NCBI GenBank assembly: GCA_045652785.1
Contig: JAZOLF010000151.1
Span: 1 to 11,102, forward strand
Length of the DNA: 11,102 nt
Direction: 5' to 3'
From: Scatosoma sp045652785
GTDB lineage: Bacteria; Bacillota; Clostridia; Christensenellales; Borkfalkiaceae
Shown: in pieces, positions 1 to 6,939 of the stretch
Layout of the letters: each line of letters opens with the position of its first letter
Position numbering within the stretch: the first letter of the stretch is position 1
Made by a program: the position numbers and the translations under genes
Notes under the pieces: generated by a model
The model's input: the letters and a program-made list of their open reading frames with translations, nothing else
What the model was told of the DNA's origin: nothing
Database searches by the model: none

Positions 1-497
1 ATCCTGACCAAGCGGCGTACTTGGGCGACGAAAGAGTTGCGAAACTCGAAGAAGTTGAAACCGCGCTTCGTGCGGCGAAGAAGGCTTACGGCATCCAAGT
101 TAAGATCGCAAGATTGTCTTATGATGCGAACTCGCCGTTCAAGATGGAATACACCGCTGGTGAAACCTTCGATATGACGGGCTTTGTTATCACCGTAGAA
201 TACGACGACGGTTCGAAAGAACACGCGGATTTGGCCCAAATGACTTTGGTGACTGACCGTCCTTTGACCGCGCTTGACCAAACGGTTACGCTCTCTGGCT
301 ATGGCAGAACAATCAATATCTTGGTGAAAGTGACGGATAGCGCTCCCAGCGGCGGCGAAACGGATTCTTCGACGAGCAGCGAAAGCAGCCAAGAACAAGG
401 CGGCTGCGGCTCGACGGTGGCATCGTTTGCGGCGGTTTGCGCTTTGGGCGCGGTAAGCGTTATGATGGCAAGAAAACGTAAGGAGAATCGCGAATGA
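1..497 (+). CDS. C-terminal part of a surface protein with Ig-like domain and Gly-Gly-Cys anchor tail (5' truncated by window)
   Basis: The reading frame is open from base 3 with no stop, so the gene begins left of the window and only its last 164 residues are visible. They start with a charged helical stretch rich in Ala, Glu and Lys. A beta-rich segment follows (about bases 150-335) with the pattern YTAGETFDMTG...VEYDDGSKE, which resembles bacterial Ig-like group 3 domains found on surface proteins. After it come a Ser/Thr/Glu/Gln-rich linker, the motif GGCGS (bases 399-413), a hydrophobic helix of about 18 residues, and a basic RKRK tail. That tripartite end resembles C-terminal sorting signals in which a Cys sits just before the helix, such as MYXO-CTERM, Synerg-CTERM and related tails; no LPXTG is present. 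I infer that the protein is anchored to the outside of the cell. It overlaps the next gene by four bases (ATGA), so the two are probably translationally coupled. Its ligand or function is not visible. Confidence 0.8.
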   Translation, partial: PDQAAYLGDERVAKLEEVETALRAAKKAYGIQVKIARLSYDANSPFKMEYTAGETFDMTGFVITVEYDDGSKEHADLAQMTLVTDRPLTALDQTVTLSGYGRTINILVKVTDSAPSGGETDSSTSSESSQEQGGCGSTVASFAAVCALGAVSVMMARKRKENRE

Positions 498-1927
498 AAA
501 AAAGATTCAAATTCGGAATTATAGGGGCTTTGATGTTCTTAGCGTCCTTGTTCACGCTGGCTGGTTGCCAGTTGAACAAGACGCTGGAAGGCATTAAAGA
601 AGAATACGGCGTAAACGCAAGCGTTGTCTATTACGGCAACGGCGGCTATTTCAACGACAAGACGGAAAAAACTTCCATCGAATTGTGGTTGGATGCCGAA
701 AAGGTATTCCCCTACAACGTTCCTTCGGATAATGAAGCATTAAATCAAGAATCCAACCACAAACCCAGTAGTAAGGGTACGGTGAAGGTTGCCCGCGACG
801 GCTACGTATTCAAGGGTTGGTACTATCCTGTGGTGGATGAAACAACGGGCAAACTTGCCGTAGATGAAAAGGGCTACTACGTTCTGGGCGAAGCGGCAAA
901 TTTCAACCAAAAATTGAGCGTCGGGGATCAAATGATCGTCGTTGCGAAGTGGGCGAAACGCGAAGCGGTGGAAATCCGCTTGGTTGCGGAAGTGCCTTTC
1001 ACGGCGAGCATCGAAAAGATTGAAGACGGCAAAGTTGTTAAAGATGAAAACGGTACGCCTGTGCGTGAAACCAAGCAGTTGCAATCGGGCGAAGTAATCG
1101 CGTTGAAGGATTACAGTACGACCGACAAAACGGTGACGCTGAGTTATACCAGTTTGCCTACTCAGGGTGAAACGGATGCAACCTTCTTTGCTTACTACTT
1201 CGACGAAGCCTGTACCCAAATGCTTTCGAGTGCGGACTTAAAGTTGAAAGAAGTCGGCAACGAACAAAACCAAGTGATTTATGCAAAGTATATCGCAGGG
1301 AAGTGGGATATCATCCGCGCGAATGCCGATTACAACAAACTGTTCAAGAACAAAAACGCAGCAGGCAACTACTGGCTGTTGACGGACTTGGATTTGACGG
1401 GCAAGACGATTGCTCCCTTGACGTCGTTTAGCGGTACGCTGGTTGGCGACGGACATACCATCAAAGGTTTGACCGTGAACGCGGCATCGGGTTCGGTAAG
1501 AGAAAACAACACAATCTCGATCTTCGGCGAAATTAAATCGACGGCGAAGATTTCCAACCTGACGTTGGACGGCTGGAAGTTGACGGTGGATTCTAACCCC
1601 AGCATCGTAAAGAACTTGACGACCTATATGTTCTTCTCGAAAGTGGAAGACGGCGCAACGTTTGAAAACTTCTCCATTAAGGGCGGCTCGATTTCCGTTT
1701 CCAAGGGGGAAGATTGCAACTTGCTCAACATTCCCGGTGAAAAGCATTTGTACGTGGAAGGGGATGCGGAATATGACGCTGAAAACCCCGAAAACGGCTA
1801 CTGGACTTGGAATGATAGCAATTACTTGTTCGGCGGCATGGGTACGGATGCGGCTGTGCTTGAAAAGTATAGTGGGTTGACGATCGTTGACGGTTTCAAA
1901 CCTACTCTCACAATTACGAATAAATAA
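494..1927 (+). CDS. Putative surface lipoprotein with InlB-like (Listeria-Bacteroides) repeat
   Basis: A 477-aa exported lipoprotein. It has a basic start (MKKRFKF), a hydrophobic core, and a lipobox LAGC with the lipidated Cys at residue 25. Residues about 95-153 match the InlB B-repeat style, GYVFKGWYYP followed by VVAKW, a small beta-grasp unit common on Gram-positive surface proteins. A second, degenerate unit may span residues 215-270 (AYYFDEAC ... VIYAKY). Residues about 290-330 (LTDLDLTGKTIAPL then GTLVGDGHTIKGLTV) resemble the GLUG or beta-helix entry pattern of adhesin-like proteins. The start is set by AAGGAG at 480-485, eight bases upstream, and it overlaps the preceding stop. Only 17 bases separate it from the substrate-binding protein gene, so it probably belongs to the transport operon. 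A role in adhesion, ligand capture or envelope scaffolding is inference. No catalytic motif was recognised. Confidence 0.85.
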   Translation: MKKRFKFGIIGALMFLASLFTLAGCQLNKTLEGIKEEYGVNASVVYYGNGGYFNDKTEKTSIELWLDAEKVFPYNVPSDNEALNQESNHKPSSKGTVKVARDGYVFKGWYYPVVDETTGKLAVDEKGYYVLGEAANFNQKLSVGDQMIVVAKWAKREAVEIRLVAEVPFTASIEKIEDGKVVKDENGTPVRETKQLQSGEVIALKDYSTTDKTVTLSYTSLPTQGETDATFFAYYFDEACTQMLSSADLKLKEVGNEQNQVIYAKYIAGKWDIIRANADYNKLFKNKNAAGNYWLLTDLDLTGKTIAPLTSFSGTLVGDGHTIKGLTVNAASGSVRENNTISIFGEIKSTAKISNLTLDGWKLTVDSNPSIVKNLTTYMFFSKVEDGATFENFSIKGGSISVSKGEDCNLLNIPGEKHLYVEGDAEYDAENPENGYWTWNDSNYLFGGMGTDAAVLEKYSGLTIVDGFKPTLTITNK

Positions 1928-1930
1928 TAA

Positions 1931-1935
1931 AGGAG
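1931..1935 (+). promoter_or_regulatory. Ribosome binding site of the substrate-binding protein
   Basis: AGGAG lies nine bases upstream of the ATG at 1945, directly after the TAATAA that ends the lipoprotein gene. No promoter or terminator separates the two genes, which supports co-transcription. Confidence 0.8.
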
Positions 1936-1944
1936 ACATAGATT

Positions 1945-4644
1945 ATGAAAAAATGGCAGAGAGCAATCAGCGTAGCGCTTGGCGCAACGATGCTCCTTTC
2001 CACCGTAGCAACTACCGCGGCTTGTAACAAAGACAAGGGCGAAGGCAGCAGCTACGACACCGAAAACCGCCCCTTGGTTTTGGCGGCGCAGGCGTTCGAT
2101 GGGAATTTCAGCCCCTTCTTTGCTACGTCTGGACCTGACTCGGAAATCGCAGGGCAAACACAGTTGCCTTTGATGACCATTAACTCCGCAATGGACTCCG
2201 TTTGCGGCCCGAATGAAGCAACCGTTGCTTTGGACTGGAATACGACCTACAAGGATGAAAGCGGTAACGTATTGTCGTCCGCAACCGATGCGGCAACGAC
2301 GACCTATGAGTTCGTTATCAAAAATGGTATCAAGTACTGGGATGGCACGCCCTTGACTGTTAAGGACGTATTGTTCAACCTGTACGTATATCTCGATCCT
2401 ATGTACGCAGGTTCGTCCACGATTTACTCTACGGACATTCAAGGCTTGAAAGCGTACCGTGCGCAGAACCCTGATTTGAGCGACGAATCGGAAGGCAGTT
2501 ACGACGATGAATTCGTTGCAGAAGCAACCAGCCGTATTTACAACTTGACCGAATACTTGAAGGCGAAGGAAGCGTTGAAACCTGGTTTGTACACCGAACA
2601 AGTGGAAGCGGACTTGGCGAAGACGATGGAATTGTTCCAAGAAGAAATTACTTCCGACTGGAATGAATGCGAAACGAGTTTGACGGGCTACCAAGAAGAA
2701 TACAACTTCACCCAAGCATGGGAAGTTTACTTCTTGAACATGGGTATCATCTCCATCCGTACCCGTATGAATTCGAACGGTGGCGTTGAAACCATCAAGA
2801 TTTACGAAAACCCTGCTGATCCTGACAACAGTCCGTTTAAGTACGTGACGACGCTTGACAAGGATCCCGACGACGCAACGGCGGTTGACCCGAAAGACGA
2901 TCCTTTGTCCTACTACGGTTTGCAAAAAGAAGCAACCACCGATGACAAAGTAGCGGCTTGGCTTGCAGAAAACAAAGTGGATGGCGTGACCTACACCGAA
3001 GAAGACGCTGTACGTGAATTGACGAAGGCGTGGGCGATCGGTATCGTAGAAGATACGTACACTTCGACGGATGCGAAGTTGCTCGAAATCCTTACCTACT
3101 GGGAAACGGCATACAACATCCGTACCTTCATCGAAAACGAAGCACGCTCCGCTTACTATGATTCGTTGCCCGAAAATGAACGCGTAGCGTCTATCAGCGG
3201 TATCACCACCTACAAGACCAGCAACTTCAACGGTAAGAACAAGATTGCGCTCGGCGACGAACACGACGTTTTGAGCATCGTAATCAACGGCGTTGACCCG
3301 AAGGCAGTATTCAACTTCTCGTTCGGTGTTGCTCCTATGCATTACTACTCCGACGCGGAAACCATCGCAAGCACCCCTTACGGCGTTAGAACGGGTAACC
3401 AAAACTTCTTCGATAACATTTTGAAGAAGAACAGCGGCTTGCCCAAGGGCGCAGGCGTGTATATGCCTTCCAACGCAAGCGGTAACCAAAGCACCGTAGA
3501 TAGATATTCCTTCTACGCGGCAAACATCGTTTACTTCGAACGCAACCCTTACTTCTACACGGTTGGCCTTGACGGCGCAGGCGTGACGAAGGCGGACATC
3601 GAAAACAAGATTGCAAACGTTGGCAACGATACGTCCAAGGAAATCCACAACGCGAAAATTAAGTATCTCAACTACAAAGTAGTTGGTGATGACAGAATTT
3701 TGCAAAACTTGCAGGCGCAAAACATTGACTACGGTCAACCCAACGCTGAACCTAAGAACGTACAAGAAGTTGCAAACACCGCACATCTTGGCTACAAGAC
3801 CATCAACACCAACGGTTACGGTTACGTAGGTGTGAACCCTAAGTTCGTTCCCGATTTGGAAGTTCGTCAAGCCATCATGAAGGCGATGAATACGGCGCTC
3901 ACCGTACAATTCTACGGCAACAACGCGGAACAAATCTTCCGTCCCATCTCCAACGAAATGTGGAACGGTGCATTCCGCGTATCTTCCTTGCCTGATGAAT
4001 TGAAATTCACCACCGATCACGCTGAAATCGAATCGTTGGTTGAATCGGCTGGCTGGTACAAGAACTCCGACGGTATCTACGAAAAGAACGGTAAGAAACT
4101 GGAACTCAAGTTTACCATCGCTGGTGAATCGAAGAACCACCCTGCATACGGTATGTTCGACTCCGCTGCGAAGTTCTTGAACGAATGCGGTTTCGTTATC
4201 ACCGTTGGTACGGACATTCAAGCACTTTCTAAGTTGGCAACGGGCGGCTTGCAAGTATGGGCGGCTGCATGGTCCACGGGTGTTGACCCTGACCCTTATC
4301 AAACCTACCATAAGGACAGTACCGCAACGTCGGTTAAGAACTGGAACTATCCCGAAATCTTGGATACGAACAAGACGGAATTCTGGCGTGAACGTGAAAT
4401 CGTATATAGAATTTCCGAATTGATTGATGCTGGTAGAAAGACGTTGGATCAAGGCACGCGTATCGGCATTTACACCGAAACGTTGGCAAAGATTATGGAA
4501 CTTGCGGTAGAATTGCCTACCTATCAAAGAAAAGACCTTGTTTCTTGGAACAGAAACGTTATCGACGAAAACACCATGAACATCAACGGTGCAACTTCTA
4601 CGACGGGCGTTCTTTACAAGTTGTGGAAGGTTTCCTACAAATAA
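1945..4644 (+). CDS. ABC transporter substrate-binding lipoprotein, family 5 (OppA/DppA-like), unusually long
   Basis: This is the extracellular binding protein that delivers peptides or a similar solute to the OppB/OppC channel. It has a signal peptide of about 26 residues and a Cys at residue 27 in TTAAC. That is a poor lipobox, because Thr replaces the usual Leu/Val at -3, but it fits a membrane-tethered lipoprotein. The family-5 signature is clear at residues 121-151: YEFVIKNGIKYWDGTPLTVK followed by DVLFNLY. Later blocks also fit: FGVAPMHYYSD (460-470), FERNPYFY (531-538), DLEVRQAIMKAMN (637-649) and GIYEKNGKKLELKFTI (710-725). Family members are usually about 500-600 residues; this one has 899. 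The excess is mostly an acidic, helix-rich stretch at about residues 165-440, between the lobe I signature and the SIVINGVDPKAV strand region. Substrate cannot be told from sequence; nickel, sugars and heme are known substrates of relatives besides peptides. Confidence 0.92.
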   Translation: MKKWQRAISVALGATMLLSTVATTAACNKDKGEGSSYDTENRPLVLAAQAFDGNFSPFFATSGPDSEIAGQTQLPLMTINSAMDSVCGPNEATVALDWNTTYKDESGNVLSSATDAATTTYEFVIKNGIKYWDGTPLTVKDVLFNLYVYLDPMYAGSSTIYSTDIQGLKAYRAQNPDLSDESEGSYDDEFVAEATSRIYNLTEYLKAKEALKPGLYTEQVEADLAKTMELFQEEITSDWNECETSLTGYQEEYNFTQAWEVYFLNMGIISIRTRMNSNGGVETIKIYENPADPDNSPFKYVTTLDKDPDDATAVDPKDDPLSYYGLQKEATTDDKVAAWLAENKVDGVTYTEEDAVRELTKAWAIGIVEDTYTSTDAKLLEILTYWETAYNIRTFIENEARSAYYDSLPENERVASISGITTYKTSNFNGKNKIALGDEHDVLSIVINGVDPKAVFNFSFGVAPMHYYSDAETIASTPYGVRTGNQNFFDNILKKNSGLPKGAGVYMPSNASGNQSTVDRYSFYAANIVYFERNPYFYTVGLDGAGVTKADIENKIANVGNDTSKEIHNAKIKYLNYKVVGDDRILQNLQAQNIDYGQPNAEPKNVQEVANTAHLGYKTINTNGYGYVGVNPKFVPDLEVRQAIMKAMNTALTVQFYGNNAEQIFRPISNEMWNGAFRVSSLPDELKFTTDHAEIESLVESAGWYKNSDGIYEKNGKKLELKFTIAGESKNHPAYGMFDSAAKFLNECGFVITVGTDIQALSKLATGGLQVWAAAWSTGVDPDPYQTYHKDSTATSVKNWNYPEILDTNKTEFWREREIVYRISELIDAGRKTLDQGTRIGIYTETLAKIMELAVELPTYQRKDLVSWNRNVIDENTMNINGATSTTGVLYKLWKVSYK

Positions 4645-4651
4645 GAAAGGC

Positions 4652-4681
4652 TTTGCGTAGCGGCAATAGCGGCAGCGCAAA
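4652..4681 (+). repeat. Stem enclosing a tandem 9-bp repeat
   Basis: TTTGCG (4652-4657) pairs with CGCAAA (4676-4681). The 18-base loop is exactly two near-identical 9-mers, TAGCGGCAA and TAGCGGCAG (4658-4675). It begins eight bases after the OppA-like stop codon. An A-run follows it rather than a T-run, so it is not a plus-strand terminator. Confidence 0.5.
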
Positions 4682-4704
4682 AAAACAAAAGTAAACAATC
4701 GGAT

Positions 4705-4728
4705 AGGGTGGGGCGCAAGCCCTTCCCT
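4705..4728 (+). repeat. Hairpin with GCAA (GNRA) tetraloop, candidate mRNA-stabilising or processing element
   Basis: AGGGTGGGGC (4705-4714) and GCCCTTCCCT (4719-4728) form a ten-position stem with one G-U pair and one U-U mismatch, capped by GCAA. GNRA loops are typical of stable RNA hairpins. No U-tract follows. Its place between the binding-protein and permease genes is where stabilising or attenuating stem-loops are known in transport operons; the function here is inferred. Confidence 0.6.
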
Positions 4729-4739
4729 GCCGAATGCCT

Positions 4740-4801
4740 TGCGCGCGTAGGCGTGTGGGCATAAAAATACAGTCCTGCGCGCGTGCGCGTGGGCGAAATA
4801 C
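4740..4801 (+). repeat. Pair of imperfect direct repeats
   Basis: Copy one is at 4740-4770 and copy two at 4776-4801. Both begin TGCGCGCGT, continue to GTGGGC, and end in AAATAC; copy one has about five extra bases. The copies are separated by AGTCC. Base composition is far more GC-rich than the flanking coding sequence. Confidence 0.5.
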
Positions 4802-4818
4802 ATGAGAAAGGCGATATT

Positions 4819-5817
4819 ATGGTAAAATACATAATTAAACGAATATTGATTTCCTTGCTCATCTTGCTGGGGGTATCCATCTTTTTGTACTTTCTGGTAA
4901 GATTGATGCCAGTAAACTATATTCGCGATCAATATTACGCAACGCATGGACAATCGGATTCCAGCGAAGAAGAGTTGTATAAGTTCTTGCAGATGTATGG
5001 CTTGCACGACAACTCCTTCGGCGGGATTGTCAGCGGCTACTGGGGCTGGCTGACGAAGGTTTTGCAAGGGGATTTCGGTAAGTCGTTCATCGACAGCCAA
5101 CCCGTTGGCCAAAAAATCTTCAACAATATGGGGGTTTCTTTCTCCATTTCCTTCGTGTCCTTGATTTTGCAACTTATCATTGCGATTCCTTTGGGGATTA
5201 AGAGTGCGTGCAACCAGTACGGGAAACTCGACTATACCGTCACCGTTTTGACGATGATCGGTATGTCTTTCCCTACCTTCTTCTTCGGCAGTATCGTTAT
5301 CAAGATTTTTGCCGTGGATTTGGGCTGGTTCGAAGTAGGTGGCTTGCATACGGCAACGCTGCCTAAAAACGCTACTTGGTGGGAAAGCACAGGCGACCTT
5401 TTGTGGCACATGGTACTTCCCATGTTCGTACTCGTTATCCTGTCCATCGGTTCGTTGATGCGTTATACCCGTACCAACACGTTGGAAGTGCTTAACGCGG
5501 ACTACATCCGTACTGCGCGCGCAAAGGGTTTGTCTGAAAAGACGGTTGTTTATAAGCACGTATTCCGCAATACCTTGATTCCCCTTGTCACTACCCTGGC
5601 TGGTATTTTGCCTGGGTTGTTTGGCGGTGCGATGATTACCGAAAAAATCTTCGACTTGCCGGGTATCGGGTTGCTTGCATATACGGCGCTTACGAAAGGG
5701 GATATTCCGTTCATCATGGCGTACAATATGTTCTTGGCGGTGCTTACCGTTATCGGCGTATTGTTGTCTGACTTGATGTACGCGGTGGTTGACCCCCGTG
5801 TAAAACTTGGGAAATAA
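4819..5817 (+). CDS. oppB: ABC transporter permease, OppB/DppB type
   Basis: An inner-membrane channel subunit of an Opp/Dpp importer, 332 residues, a normal length for the family. It opens with the typical first helix MVKYIIKRILISLLILLGV. A long extracellular loop follows (about residues 35-100, including GLHDNSFGGI and GDFGKSF), then further helices at about 105-128, 138-166, 195-215, 253-272 and 298-322. The cytoplasmic EAA coupling loop is at about residues 226-258 (NADYIRTARAKGLSEKTVVY), where the ATPases dock. The ending VVDPRVKLGK is also typical. I chose ATG 4819 because the family begins there and AAAGG (4807-4811) sits seven bases upstream. The in-frame GTG at 4783 lies inside a direct repeat and would add 12 residues that do not fit the family. 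It precedes OppC by 12 bases. Confidence 0.93.
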   Translation: MVKYIIKRILISLLILLGVSIFLYFLVRLMPVNYIRDQYYATHGQSDSSEEELYKFLQMYGLHDNSFGGIVSGYWGWLTKVLQGDFGKSFIDSQPVGQKIFNNMGVSFSISFVSLILQLIIAIPLGIKSACNQYGKLDYTVTVLTMIGMSFPTFFFGSIVIKIFAVDLGWFEVGGLHTATLPKNATWWESTGDLLWHMVLPMFVLVILSIGSLMRYTRTNTLEVLNADYIRTARAKGLSEKTVVYKHVFRNTLIPLVTTLAGILPGLFGGAMITEKIFDLPGIGLLAYTALTKGDIPFIMAYNMFLAVLTVIGVLLSDLMYAVVDPRVKLGK

Positions 5818-5822
5818 GGAGG
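5816..5822 (+). promoter_or_regulatory. Near-ideal ribosome binding site of oppC overlapping the oppB stop
   Basis: AAGGAGG begins within the TAA of oppB and lies seven bases before the ATG at 5830. The overlap suggests coupled translation of the two permeases. Confidence 0.8.
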
Positions 5823-5829
5823 TATAACA

Positions 5830-6936
5830 ATGGAAGAAATGAGAGGTTCCGAATTGACGGAAGAAGAAGTAGAGGTTAACGAAGCGAAGGAAACAGACGT
5901 TTCCGAACCGTCCCAGGAAGATTTGCACGGCGAAAACCTGACCGATCGCGTAAAGGTGCTCTCGCCTATGGCAACGGTTATGAAGCGGTTTTTCCGCTCC
6001 AAACTCTCCGTTGTCGGCTTGATTGTTATTCTTGCGCTCTTCGTATTCTCTTTTGTTGGGCCTTTGTTCTCGCCCTGGTATAAGGGTGGCGAAAGCATCA
6101 TCGACACCACGACGAAGTATGAATACCAAGAAGTGCCCGTCACCTATATCATCGAACACGATGATGGTACGACGGAAGAACTTGTGGTTTTGGAAATCGC
6201 CGTAAACGTGCGCGATAAGTATGCCGAAGGGGACATCTCTTGGAAACATTGGCTCGGTACGAATGAAAACGGCTACGATATTTTCACCAACTTGATGCTC
6301 GGTGGTAGGGTTTCCTTGACCATCGGTTTCGTCGTTGTTATTTTGCAAACGCTGCTGGGGGTATTGCTTGGCGGCTTGGCAGGCTACTTCGGCGGTTGGG
6401 TGGACCAAGTTATCATGCGTATGTGCGATATACTCTACTGTATCCCGACCTTGCCCATTATGTTGATTTTGTCGGCAATCTTCAACGAAATCACGACGGT
6501 TGCGAAACTGTACTACATGATGGGGATATTGTGTTTGATCGGCTGGGCTGGTACGGCGCGTCTTGTGCGCGGTCAAATCCTGTCTTTGCGTGAACAGGAT
6601 TTCATGTTGGCAGCGAAGGCGTCCGGGCTTTCCACGTGGAGTAAAATATTCAAGCATTTGATGCCCAACGTTATGCCCCAACTCATCGTTACGATGACGC
6701 TTGGCTTGGGACAAATTATTTTGACCGAAGCAACGCTCGGGTTCTTGGGGATTGGTGCGCCTTTGGGTACGCCTACCTGGGGTGCGATGATCGAATACGC
6801 GAACAACACCACCTACCTTTCGGATTTCCCGAACTTCTGGGTACCCGCAGGTGTGTGCATTACGGCGGCAATCTTGGCGTTCAACTTCGTTGGCGACGGC
6901 TTGCGCGACGCATTCGACCCGAAGATGAAGAGGTAA
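5830..6936 (+). CDS. oppC: ABC transporter permease, OppC/DppC type
   Basis: The second channel subunit, 368 residues. Residues 1-45 form an acidic N-terminal extension (many Glu, no membrane segment), longer than in most relatives. Next come the OppC N-terminal motif and first helix (MKRFFRSKLSVVGLIVILAL, residues 51-70). An extracellular segment of about 60 residues leads to the conserved entry WLGTNENGYDIFTNLMLGGR (141-160), where most relatives have GRD rather than GYD. The remaining helices lie at about 160-186, 197-218, 226-246, 283-306 and 336-354. The EAA coupling loop is at about residues 256-288 (EQDFMLAAKASGLSTWSKIF). The C-terminus GDGLRDAFDPKMKR is the usual family ending. It pairs with OppB and sits three bases before oppD. 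Confidence 0.93.
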   Translation: MEEMRGSELTEEEVEVNEAKETDVSEPSQEDLHGENLTDRVKVLSPMATVMKRFFRSKLSVVGLIVILALFVFSFVGPLFSPWYKGGESIIDTTTKYEYQEVPVTYIIEHDDGTTEELVVLEIAVNVRDKYAEGDISWKHWLGTNENGYDIFTNLMLGGRVSLTIGFVVVILQTLLGVLLGGLAGYFGGWVDQVIMRMCDILYCIPTLPIMLILSAIFNEITTVAKLYYMMGILCLIGWAGTARLVRGQILSLREQDFMLAAKASGLSTWSKIFKHLMPNVMPQLIVTMTLGLGQIILTEATLGFLGIGAPLGTPTWGAMIEYANNTTYLSDFPNFWVPAGVCITAAILAFNFVGDGLRDAFDPKMKR

Positions 6937-6939
6937 TGT

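Larger units (their letters stand above)
4645..4818 (+). other. Structured non-coding spacer between binding-protein and permease genes
   Basis: The 174 bases between the OppA-like stop and the OppB start are the only sizeable gap in the operon. They hold, in order: a 6-bp stem enclosing a tandem 9-mer (4652-4681), a strong hairpin with a GCAA loop (4705-4728), and two imperfect GC-rich direct repeats (4740-4770 and 4776-4801). None is followed by a T-run on the plus strand, so this does not look like a full terminator. A plausible role is mRNA processing or protection that keeps binding-protein transcript above permease transcript, as known for other binding-protein operons; this is inference. 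The GC-rich, repeat-like makeup also suggests a dispersed intergenic repeat. Confidence 0.6.

Noticed and set aside
21..23. TTG 21 as the start of the first gene
   Set aside because: The frame is open to the window edge, no ribosome binding site precedes the TTG, and the product would lack a signal peptide although its tail is that of a surface protein.
4705..4728. Hairpin in the spacer as a transcription terminator
   Set aside because: No T-run follows on the plus strand, and termination here would cut the permeases off from any visible promoter.
4783..4818. GTG 4783 as an upstream start for OppB
   Set aside because: It lies inside a GC-rich direct repeat, has no ribosome binding site, and adds 12 residues before a start that fits the family exactly.
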